This document shows positions 9,651-14,883 of a stretch of DNA of 14,883 bases, piece by piece. The first letter of the stretch is position 1, and the number at the start of each line of letters is the position of its first letter. The notes beneath the pieces were generated by a model. The model did no database searches, was not told the origin of the DNA, and saw nothing but the letters and a program-made list of their open reading frames with translations. Both the position numbers and the translations under genes were made by a program. The DNA comes from Methylovirgula sp. (GTDB taxonomy: Bacteria; Pseudomonadota; Alphaproteobacteria; Rhizobiales; Beijerinckiaceae): NCBI GenBank assembly GCA_025356505.1, contig JANXSV010000404.1, positions 1-14,883 on the forward strand, given 5' to 3'.

Positions 9651-10837
9651 CGATCAACCTCACCAAACACGATATCTATGGAGCCGAGAATGGCCGAGAC
9701 GTCGGCGAGCATATGTTTGCGGCACATAAAATCCATGGCCTGGAGATGCGCAAAACCAGGAGCCTTAATCTTGCAGCGGTATGGCTTGTTTGTGCCATCC
9801 GCAACGAGATAGACGCCGAACTCTCCTTTGGGAGCCTCGACCGCGGCGTAAACCTCACCAGCAGGCACCTTAAAGCCCTCGGTGTACAGCTTGAAGTGAT
9901 GGATAATCGCCTCCATCGAACGCTTCATGTCTGCACGCTTCGGCGGAACGACCTTGCCTTCGTCAGAAGTTACAGGACCAAAGGCCTCCGTGCTTCGGAG
10001 ACGCTGGCAGCACTGCTTCATAATGCTGACAGACTGGCGCATCTCTTCCATTCTGATGCAATAACGATCGTAACAATCGCCATTTTTACCGATCGGGATA
10101 TCAAAATCCAGCTCCTCGTAGCACTCATAAGGCTGCGATTTGCGCAAATCCCAAGCCGCGCCAGAGCCACGTACCATGACGCCGGAGAAGCCCCACTTCC
10201 AACACTCTTCAAGCGAGACAACACCAATATCGACATTGCGCTGTTTGAAAATGCGATTGTCTGTAAGCAACCCTTCAAGATCGTCGCAGACTTTCAGGAA
10301 AGGATCGCAGAAGGCGTAAATGTCATCGACGAGTTGAGCCGGAATATCGCGTTGGATGCCACCGGGGCGCACGAAGTTTGCGTGCAGACGCGCACCAGAG
10401 GCGCGCTCGTAAAATATCATGAGCTTTTCGCGCTCTTCAAAGCCCCAGAGCGGAGGAGTTAGCGCGCCGACATCCATCGCCTGCGTGGTGACGTTGAGGA
10501 TGTGCGAAAGCAGACGCCCGATTTCGCAGTAGAGAACGCGAATGAGTTGCCCGCGCTTTGGAACCGAAATTCCAATGAGCTTTTCGATAGCCAAAGAAAA
10601 TGCGTGCTCCTGGTTCATCGGCGCAACATAGTCAAGGCGATCAAAATATGGCAGGGCCTGAAGGTAGGTTTTGGACTCTATAAGCTTCTCCGTACCGCGG
10701 TGCAAAAGGCCGATGTGAGGATCGACCCGCTCTACCACTTCGCCGTCCAGCTCTAACACAAGGCGCAAAACGCCGTGGGCAGCCGGATGCTGGGGGCCAA
10801 AGTTAATCGAAAAATTGCGGATATTATGTTCGGTCAT
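9647..10837 (-). CDS. nuoD: NADH-quinone oxidoreductase subunit D (49-kDa)
   Basis: NuoD (49-kDa homologue) forms the quinone-reduction cavity with NuoB and NuoH and derives from the large subunit of [NiFe] hydrogenases. I place the start at ATG 10837-10835 ([20 protein letters not shown]), with GGA 7 bases upstream; an in-frame TTG at 10849 is less likely. The product is 396 residues. The quinone-site His21 (PQHPAAHG) and Tyr70 ([15 protein letters not shown]) are 49 residues apart, the same spacing as the catalytic pair in Thermus Nqo4. [17 protein letters not shown] is also present, as is the terminal [20 protein letters not shown]. NuoC and NuoD are separate genes here, unlike the fused E. 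coli form. The stop overlaps the next small gene by 4 bases. Confidence 0.98.
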   Translation of the reverse strand: MTEHNIRNFSINFGPQHPAAHGVLRLVLELDGEVVERVDPHIGLLHRGTEKLIESKTYLQALPYFDRLDYVAPMNQEHAFSLAIEKLIGISVPKRGQLIRVLYCEIGRLLSHILNVTTQAMDVGALTPPLWGFEEREKLMIFYERASGARLHANFVRPGGIQRDIPAQLVDDIYAFCDPFLKVCDDLEGLLTDNRIFKQRNVDIGVVSLEECWKWGFSGVMVRGSGAAWDLRKSQPYECYEELDFDIPIGKNGDCYDRYCIRMEEMRQSVSIMKQCCQRLRSTEAFGPVTSDEGKVVPPKRADMKRSMEAIIHHFKLYTEGFKVPAGEVYAAVEAPKGEFGVYLVADGTNKPYRCKIKAPGFAHLQAMDFMCRKHMLADVSAILGSIDIVFGEVDR

Positions 10838-10981
10838 TTGTGTGTCCAAAAATCCAGCTTGTTGTCCGCCTGAATAAGTCTACTCACCAACTTCAATCAC
10901 TTAGCTGAAAAACCAGCTCGCCTTAACCCGTGACACCCGATCTCCACTCTTCGGCTTTTAAACAAGTCGTGCGCAAACCGG

Positions 10982-11590
10982 TTAGAGCTTTGCTTTTTCG
11001 TCGCCCGGCAGGAGGTAGTCCGGCCTCCCCTCCCACGGAGACAGGAAGTCAAAATTGCGAAATTCCTGCGTTAGCTTCACCGGTTCGTAGACAACACGCT
11101 TTTCTGCATCGTCATAACGCACTTCGACATAGCCCGTCGTGGGAAAATCCTTTCGCAGCGGATGACCATCAAAACCATAGTCGGTCAAGATGCGACGCAG
11201 ATCTGGATGCCCTGAAAAAAGGATGCCGTAAAAGTCGTACGCTTCCCGCTCGTACCAATTTGACGCCGGAAAGACTTCAATCGTCGAAGGCACTGGCGTA
11301 TGTTCATCCGCCTGAATTTTCACGCGGATGCGGGTGTTGTGCTTGGGCGACAGGAGGTGATAGACAACATCAAAACGCTTTTCCCGCCCCGGATAATCCG
11401 CCCCGCACAAATCCGTGAAATTGTAGAACAGACATTCCGGATCATCTCGCAGATATTTGAGAACATCGACGATGCTGGTCGCTTCCGCCTCAAGGGTAAG
11501 CTCGCCAAAAGCAACCTTGATATGGGTGACGGCACCATTGAGCGCAGCCTGAATTTTCTCGCCGAAAGCTTGCATATCTAAGTTTTGCAT
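10982..11590 (-). CDS. nuoC: NADH-quinone oxidoreductase subunit C (30-kDa)
   Basis: NuoC (30-kDa subunit) is a structural subunit of the connecting part of complex I. The family signature is clear: [20 protein letters not shown] followed by [20 protein letters not shown], and earlier [21 protein letters not shown] prefer ATG 11590-11588 (MQNLDMQAF, 202 residues) because GGTGAG lies just upstream. A GTG at 11599-11597, overlapping the nuoB stop, would add three residues (start MSSMQNL) and cannot be excluded. The C-terminus ([20 protein letters not shown]) is typical of alphaproteobacterial proteins. It is followed by the largest gap within the cluster, 144 bases before nuoD. Confidence 0.96.
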   Translation of the reverse strand: MQNLDMQAFGEKIQAALNGAVTHIKVAFGELTLEAEATSIVDVLKYLRDDPECLFYNFTDLCGADYPGREKRFDVVYHLLSPKHNTRIRVKIQADEHTPVPSTIEVFPASNWYEREAYDFYGILFSGHPDLRRILTDYGFDGHPLRKDFPTTGYVEVRYDDAEKRVVYEPVKLTQEFRNFDFLSPWEGRPDYLLPGDEKAKL

Positions 11591-11595
11591 CGAGC

Positions 11596-12177
11596 TCACC
11601 GTTCGATCGTGCCGACGCGGCGGATTTTTTTCTGCAGCATCAGAACGCCATAGAGCAGCGCTTCTGCAGTCGGCGGACAGCCCGGAACATAGATATCAAC
11701 CGGAACAACACGATCACAGCCGCGAACCACAGAGTAGGAGTAGTGGTAATAGCCACCTCCGTTTGCACAGGACCCCATCGATATCACGTAGCGCGGCTCA
11801 GGCATTTGATCATAAACTTTACGTAGAGCCGGAGCCATTTTATTGGTCAAAGTCCCTGCTACAATCATCACGTCAGACTGGCGCGGCGACCCACGGGGCG
11901 CAAAACCAAACCGCTCTACGTCATATCTTGGCATAGACAACTGCATCATTTCGACCGCGCAACAGGCTAGGCCGAATGTCATCCACATGAGAGAGCCAGT
12001 GCGGGCCCACTGAATGAGGTCTTCGGTGGAAGTAACCAAAAAGCCCTTGTCGGCAAGCTGGTCGTTGACTTCGCCAAAAAACCGGTCTTCCGCGCCCAAA
12101 GGGCGACCATTTGCGTCCACCAGCCCCTTGGGCGCAGGCGCAACGGCCGCTCCGGTGGCATCAAGCATCAATCCCAT
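11596..12177 (-). CDS. nuoB: NADH-quinone oxidoreductase subunit B (cluster N2)
   Basis: NuoB (PSST homologue) binds the terminal cluster N2 that reduces quinone. The 193-residue product shows all four ligand cysteines: the adjacent pair Cys72-Cys73 ([12 protein letters not shown]), Cys137 ([20 protein letters not shown]) and Cys167 ([14 protein letters not shown]). [20 protein letters not shown] at residues 83-102 is also diagnostic. The N-terminal 40 residues (about 3-30 Ala/Pro/Gly-rich) are a longer leader than in E. coli and are common in alphaproteobacterial and mitochondrial-type proteins. The start ATG at 12177-12175 overlaps the 3' end of nuoA by 10 bases, so the two are probably translationally coupled. 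Confidence 0.98.
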   Translation of the reverse strand: MGLMLDATGAAVAPAPKGLVDANGRPLGAEDRFFGEVNDQLADKGFLVTSTEDLIQWARTGSLMWMTFGLACCAVEMMQLSMPRYDVERFGFAPRGSPRQSDVMIVAGTLTNKMAPALRKVYDQMPEPRYVISMGSCANGGGYYHYSYSVVRGCDRVVPVDIYVPGCPPTAEALLYGVLMLQKKIRRVGTIER

Positions 12178-12533
12178 TCCAGCGCTCCCTTATTCCACTC
12201 GTAAACGAAGCCGATAGTGAGCACGCCAAGAAATATAATCATGGCCCAAAAACCAAACAGGCCGACGTCTTTGAAGGCAATGGCCCAAGGGAAAAGAAAC
12301 GCAACTTCAAGATCAAAGATGATGAACAACAGAGATACCAGATAAAACCGGATGTCGAACTTCATGCGCGCATCGTCAAAGGCTTTAAAACCGCACTCGT
12401 AAGCTGACAGCTTTTCACTGTCCGGGGCTTTGAAGGCCAGAGCGAACGGAGCCACAAGAAGCGCACCGCCAATTACCAGCGAGAGCGCCATAAAAATCAC
12501 CAATGGTAGATAGTCCGCAATTACACTCTGCAT
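12168..12533 (-). CDS. nuoA: NADH-quinone oxidoreductase subunit A
   Basis: NuoA (ND3 homologue) is a three-helix membrane subunit of complex I and the first gene of the cluster. I choose ATG 12533-12531 ([20 protein letters not shown]), which gives 121 residues, the normal length, and has AGAGGG about 8 bases upstream. The frame is open to 12572, but those 13 extra residues (starting [11 protein letters not shown]) are unlike the family. The quinone-site loop carries the conserved cysteine ([18 protein letters not shown], Cys47), followed by [20 protein letters not shown] and AFLFPWA, both hallmark NuoA sequences. The upstream 197 bases hold no gene and probably contain the operon promoter. 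Confidence 0.98.
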   Translation of the reverse strand: MQSVIADYLPLVIFMALSLVIGGALLVAPFALAFKAPDSEKLSAYECGFKAFDDARMKFDIRFYLVSLLFIIFDLEVAFLFPWAIAFKDVGLFGFWAMIIFLGVLTIGFVYEWNKGALEWD

Positions 12534-12592
12534 CGCTGTAACCCTCTGGGACGCACAACTCTCGCGGCTCATGATGTGTTGCGCGCGTTAAA

Positions 12593-12608
12593 TAAGTGCA
12601 TTCACTTA
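12593..12608. promoter_or_regulatory. Palindrome TAAGTG-N4-CACTTA upstream of nuoA
   Basis: The 16-bp sequence TAAGTGCATTCACTTA has perfect 6-bp inverted arms around CATT. It lies 60-75 bases before the nuoA start codon, just downstream of the tentative -10 element, where a dimeric repressor could act. It does not match the FNR/FixK, LexA or Fur consensus that I know. An operator role is inferred from symmetry and position. Confidence 0.35.
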
Positions 12609-12619
12609 ATACACTGACG

Positions 12620-12646
12620 AGTATCGCAGCGCACACATTCCCGCAA
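12620..12646 (-). promoter_or_regulatory. Tentative nuo operon promoter
   Basis: On the minus strand TTGCGG (12646-12641) is followed after 15 bases by GATACT (12625-12620), which is preceded by TGC, an extended -10 pattern. The fit is imperfect and the spacing is short, but it is the best sigma-70-like pair I see in the 197 bases between the DUF502 gene and nuoA. A start site near 12613 would give a leader of about 80 bases. This is inference from base patterns only. Confidence 0.25.
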
Positions 12647-12672
12647 GCCGAAAACCCCCCAGATGTGCGGAA

Positions 12673-12691
12673 ATGGCGCAATTTGCGCCAT
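12673..12691. promoter_or_regulatory. Perfect 19-bp palindrome ATGGCGCAA-T-TTGCGCCAT upstream of nuoA
   Basis: Two perfect 9-bp inverted arms flank a single T. It lies 39 bases past the DUF502 stop and about 140 bases before nuoA. The one-base centre favours a dimeric protein-binding site over an RNA hairpin. On the minus strand only TTTCC follows the stem, so it is a poor intrinsic terminator. Possible roles are an operator or activator site for the nuo operon or a weak transcription barrier after the DUF502 gene. Confidence 0.45.
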
Positions 12692-12730
12692 CACGCGGCC
12701 GACAGCTCAGAGTATTGTGCAAAAGCTGGA

Positions 12731-13456
12731 TCAGCCTACTTTTGACAAATCAACTTTATGTTGCTTGGCTTGGGACTTTGAGTTTTCGGCCAGGCTCAAC
12801 AACATCGCCTGCGCCTCAGGCTGGATGAGTCCGGCGGACATAATAAGTTTAAAGGCGTCGTCAGGGGTCATTGGAATCTCGTGCACATCCTTCACCGGCA
12901 TGAAAATGTAGAAGCCGGTTGTAGGGTTCGGTGTGCACGGCAAAAAAACAGATATATAGGCGTCTCCCTGCGGAAGGTAGGTTTTTACCGAGCCTTCTGG
13001 AGATGAAGATATAAATGCGAGTGACCACATTCCGCGCCCGGGATATTCGATAAGCGCAACCTTGCGAAAGGACGTGCCACTTTGCGAGAACAGAGTTTCG
13101 AAAATCTGCTTCATGCTTTTGTAGATACTCCGCACCACGGGCATGCGGTCCAATAAGCGCTCCGAAAGTCGAATCAACGTGTTGCCGACGAGATTTGCGG
13201 TAAGAAACCCCAGTAGGGTCAGCCCGACGCCAGCTATGATGACGCCAAGACCCGGCACGTGAAATGGCAAGTACGAGTCCGGCCATAGGCTTGCCGGCAC
13301 AATCGGGCGTACCCAGCCATCTACGGTGTTGACGAACCACCAGGTGATGTAGAGCGTGACAGCGAGCGGGCCGACCAGAATGATGCCGGTCAGAAAATAG
13401 TTTCGTAAACGCGCGCCAGCACTTTTAGGATTTGGAGCTTTAGGACTGTCTATCAT
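12731..13456 (-). CDS. DUF502 family membrane protein
   Basis: The 241-residue product belongs to the DUF502 family of inner-membrane proteins, whose biochemical role is not defined to my knowledge. Family features are the first helix with GPLAVTLYITWWFVNTVDGW (residues 29-48), the second helix around residues 68-92 (GLGVIIAGVGLTLLGFLTAN), and the conserved hydrophilic part with RMPVVRSIYKSMKQIFETLF (104-123), FRKVALIEYPGRGMWSLAFI (130-149) and VFLPCTPNPTTGFYIFMPVK (170-189). The C-terminal 35 residues are polar and variable. An in-frame TAA directly precedes the ATG, so the start is not further upstream; no strong ribosome binding site sits at the usual distance. It lies between pccB and nuoA on the same strand. 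I infer no direct link with complex I. Confidence 0.9.
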   Translation of the reverse strand: MIDSPKAPNPKSAGARLRNYFLTGIILVGPLAVTLYITWWFVNTVDGWVRPIVPASLWPDSYLPFHVPGLGVIIAGVGLTLLGFLTANLVGNTLIRLSERLLDRMPVVRSIYKSMKQIFETLFSQSGTSFRKVALIEYPGRGMWSLAFISSSPEGSVKTYLPQGDAYISVFLPCTPNPTTGFYIFMPVKDVHEIPMTPDDAFKLIMSAGLIQPEAQAMLLSLAENSKSQAKQHKVDLSKVG

Positions 13457-13473
13457 TTAAGCTGCACTCGCAT
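13453..13473 (-). CDS. Possible 6-codon leader peptide (MRVQLK) overlapping the DUF502 start
   Basis: A minimal reading frame ATG-CGA-GTG-CAG-CTT-AAA-TGA ends in an ATGA overlap with the DUF502 start codon. An AAGGAG (minus strand, 13493-13488) lies 14 bases upstream, somewhat far from its ATG but the only good Shine-Dalgarno sequence nearby. Coupled re-initiation would explain how DUF502 is translated without its own site. It could equally be chance. Confidence 0.2.
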   Translation of the reverse strand: MRVQLK

Positions 13474-13583
13474 GGCTCTTAAGACATCTCCTTAGAGTGC
13501 TATGCCCTCCAGAGCAAGGATAAGAAGCATGCGAGACAGGGCGGCGCAGCTGGAACTAGCTTCTTGAAACCGCGCGTTCCTCC

Positions 13584-13641
13584 CCTCAAAGCGGTATATT
13601 ATCGTGCTTCTTCCATGGGTTTTCGAGCTTCTTGCCGCGCA
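13584..13641 (-). repeat. 58-bp direct repeat, distal copy (displaced duplicate of the pccB 3' end)
   Basis: This segment matches 14335-14392 with an offset of 751 bases and a single internal mismatch (position 13631 against 14382). Read on the minus strand it encodes the last 18 residues of PccB ([18 protein letters not shown]), the TGA stop and two further bases, but here it has no upstream pccB body. The mismatch is the synonymous AAG/AAA lysine change. Weaker similarity continues a few bases beyond the stop. It lies 26 bases after the orphan gene's stop. It is either the original gene end displaced by an insertion, or a copy brought in with it. Confidence 0.95.
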
Positions 13642-13667
13642 ATCTTCTATGCCGACTATATAGAACT

Positions 13668-14312
13668 TTAGGCTGACGCGGATAATTCCTTGTACTTCGC
13701 CATTATCGTGAGCTGAAGGTGAGCCGAAGTGACAGCCTTTGATGTGCCCCCAAGTAAGCGTGCCAAACGATGCGCCTCTCTGAGGCGTCCATCATGGTCA
13801 TAAACATTCGTCCCAACTACTAGGTGGACAAAAATCAAGCCATTTTCGGCACCATTTAAAAAATCCCGCGCAATCCAGGCTGCGTCGAGACGAGGTTGGA
13901 TTGCGCTCATTGCACTGGCAGCATTTTTCAATGAACCTGTAGTAGAGATGAAGTGGGCCAAAGTAACGCCGTAGTCCTCTTGCGCCAACTCACCGGCCAA
14001 TTCCAGATTTGCAAAGCTGCTTTGTAAAGTTTTAAGCGCAGTACCTGCAGCTACAGCAGAACGGCTAGACTCGTAAATTACTTTATAGAAAACCTCTCCA
14101 AACTCCTCGGCCGAAGCCTCTCTACCAAATTGCAAATTGAACCAGTATCGAACTATATTATGAAAAAAACCGATAATGTATGGTTCTCTCCATATATCCG
14201 GTTTAATGCTGTTATTCGAAAAACGTTCACGAGAATGAAACAGTTCTAAAATTTGCGATATAGCGAATTTTGCACCCGAAGCTGCCTTCGACTTTTTCCA
14301 AAATGCAAACAT
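13668..14312 (-). CDS. AT-rich orphan protein of unknown function inserted behind pccB
   Basis: The 214-residue product is not recognised. It begins MFAFWKKSKAASGAKFAISQ, looks mostly alpha-helical, and has no signal peptide, clear transmembrane helix, cysteine motif or nucleotide-binding loop. Landmarks for comparison are FHNIVRYWFNLQFGREASAE (residues 50-69), GVTLAHFISTTGSLKNAASA (115-134) and HDGRLREAHRLARLLGGTSK (173-192). The ATG at 14312-14310 has GGAGG six bases upstream, an excellent site, 24 bases after the pccB stop, so it is likely expressed with pccB. A TTG at 14324 is a poorer start. Hand counts on several stretches give about 33-45% G+C, against about 55-60% in pccB, which suggests horizontal origin. 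It is flanked by the pccB-end repeat. No function can be inferred. Confidence 0.8.
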   Translation of the reverse strand: MFAFWKKSKAASGAKFAISQILELFHSRERFSNNSIKPDIWREPYIIGFFHNIVRYWFNLQFGREASAEEFGEVFYKVIYESSRSAVAAGTALKTLQSSFANLELAGELAQEDYGVTLAHFISTTGSLKNAASAMSAIQPRLDAAWIARDFLNGAENGLIFVHLVVGTNVYDHDGRLREAHRLARLLGGTSKAVTSAHLQLTIMAKYKELSASA

Positions 14313-14334
14313 CGAGCCCTCCAAAAACTGCTCT

Positions 14335-14392
14335 CCTCAAAGCGGTATATTATCGTGCTTCTTCCATGGGTTTTCGAGCTTTTTGCCGCGCA
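14335..14392 (-). repeat. 58-bp direct repeat, proximal copy (forms the current pccB 3' end)
   Basis: This is the partner of the repeat at 13584-13641. It contains the last codons and stop of the present pccB. Between the two copies lies a 693-bp unit with one gene, so the repeat-to-repeat period is 751 bp. Gene ends restored by the arriving DNA are typical of site-specific integration, but no integrase is present in the unit. Confidence 0.95.
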
Positions 14393-14883
14393 GCATCGCC
14401 AGCGCGCGGGCTAATCTTTTCCGGGTCCCGTGAGGCATAATGACTTCGTCGATGTAACCACGCTCTGCTGCTACGAAAGGAGACAGGAAGCGCCGCTCAT
14501 ATTCAGCAGTTTTTTCCGCAATGACCTCTGCGCTGTTGCCGCGGAAGATGATCTCAACGGCACCCTTTGCCCCCATAACTGCGATCTGGGCGGTGGGCCA
14601 AGCGTAGTTTGCATCGCCGCGCAAGTGCTTTGAGGCCATGACATCATAGGCTCCGCCAAAAGCTTTGCGCGTGATGACTGTGACTTTTGGAACAGTGGCT
14701 TCGGCATAGGCGAACAGCAGCTTGGCTCCGTGCTTGATGAGGCCGCCATATTCCTGCGCGGTGCCGGGTAGAAAGCCAGGCACATCAACAAAGGTGATGA
14801 TCGGGATATTAAAACAATCACAAAACCGAACAAACCGCGCTGCCTTACGTGATGCATCCGAGTCAAGTACTCCGGCGAGTACG
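14337..14883 (-). CDS. pccB: Propionyl-CoA carboxylase beta subunit, C-terminal part (cut by window edge)
   Basis: PccB is the carboxyltransferase subunit of biotin-dependent propionyl-CoA carboxylase, which makes methylmalonyl-CoA with PccA. The frame is open from the window edge, so the start is outside; 181 residues remain of about 510. The visible part reads [20 protein letters not shown], then [60 protein letters not shown] and [20 protein letters not shown], and ends [13 protein letters not shown]. These stretches are the conserved acyl-CoA carboxyltransferase C-terminal domain, including the glycine-rich oxyanion regions (PGFLPG and RKAFGGAY). Acetyl-CoA or methylmalonyl carboxyltransferases are relatives, but the [12 protein letters not shown] and [12 protein letters not shown] sequences fit PccB best. 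Its last 18 codons are duplicated 751 bp downstream. Confidence 0.95.
   Translation of the reverse strand, partial: VLAGVLDSDASRKAARFVRFCDCFNIPIITFVDVPGFLPGTAQEYGGLIKHGAKLLFAYAEATVPKVTVITRKAFGGAYDVMASKHLRGDANYAWPTAQIAVMGAKGAVEIIFRGNSAEVIAEKTAEYERRFLSPFVAAERGYIDEVIMPHGTRKRLARALAMLRGKKLENPWKKHDNIPL

Noticed and set aside
9713..10462. 249-codon open frame on the plus strand, antisense to nuoD
   Set aside because: It lies entirely inside a clearly functional nuoD, has no recognisable protein features, and long antisense frames recur opposite many nuo genes here. It is a codon-bias shadow.
12673..12691. Intrinsic terminator for the DUF502 gene
   Set aside because: The palindrome has a single-base centre and is not followed by a run of Ts on the minus strand.
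13584..13641. A second pccB pseudogene
   Set aside because: Only the last 18 codons are present with sharp edges. It is better described as a duplicated gene end or attachment-like repeat than as a decayed gene copy.
13584..14392. IS element or composite transposon
   Set aside because: There is no transposase, no terminal inverted repeats, and the flanking repeat is much too long for a target-site duplication.
14337..14783. A separate 148-residue gene starting at a GTG at 14783
   Set aside because: The same frame continues upstream without a stop to the window edge with conserved PccB sequence, so the GTG is an internal valine codon of pccB.
1..14883. CRISPR arrays, tRNA or rRNA genes, defence islands
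   Set aside because: No spaced short repeats, RNA-gene signatures or recognised defence proteins were seen on either strand.

Overview
The window is a stretch of chromosome from an alphaproteobacterium. It is almost entirely one minus-strand gene cluster for proton-pumping NADH:quinone oxidoreductase (respiratory complex I). The assignment rests on the nuoA-B-C-D-[small orf]-E-F-G-H-I-J-K-L-M order with separate nuoC and nuoD, on a NuoE that carries a C-terminal helix-hairpin-helix extension, on a His-rich loop in NuoL, and on a propionyl-CoA carboxylase beta gene (pccB) and a DUF502 membrane-protein gene just upstream. I cannot fix the order or genus from the sequence alone.

Layout, read along the minus strand from right to left. 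(1) 14883-14337: the 3' part of pccB, cut by the window edge. (2) 14312-13668: an AT-rich gene of unknown function, bracketed by two copies of a 58-bp direct repeat that is the 3' end of pccB (last 18 codons, stop and 2 bases). This looks like an insertion into, or duplication of, the end of pccB that left the reading frame intact. (3) 13456-12731: a DUF502 two-helix membrane protein. (4) 12730-12534: the presumed nuo promoter region, with two palindromes. (5) 12533-405: the nuo cluster. Genes overlap or sit within a few bases of each other, except for a 144-bp gap between nuoC and nuoD and a 70-bp gap between nuoI and nuoJ. nuoM starts at 407 and runs off the left edge; nuoN is not in the window.

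How the genes work together: NuoE, NuoF and NuoG form the NADH-oxidising arm (FMN plus Fe-S clusters). NuoB, NuoC, NuoD and NuoI carry electrons to quinone at the N2 cluster and the NuoB/NuoD/NuoH interface. NuoA, H, J, K, L and M are the membrane proton-pumping arm. All visible catalytic and cluster-binding residues are present, so the complex appears functional. A small secreted protein gene is wedged between nuoD and nuoE and overlaps the nuoD stop by 4 bp; its role in the complex is unknown.

The most unusual features are the 751-bp repeat-bounded insertion at the end of pccB and the exported small protein inside the nuo operon. The rest is ordinary respiratory housekeeping sequence. There is no CRISPR array, rRNA, tRNA, transposase or recognised defence gene. 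No stretch over 300 bases lacks a gene.
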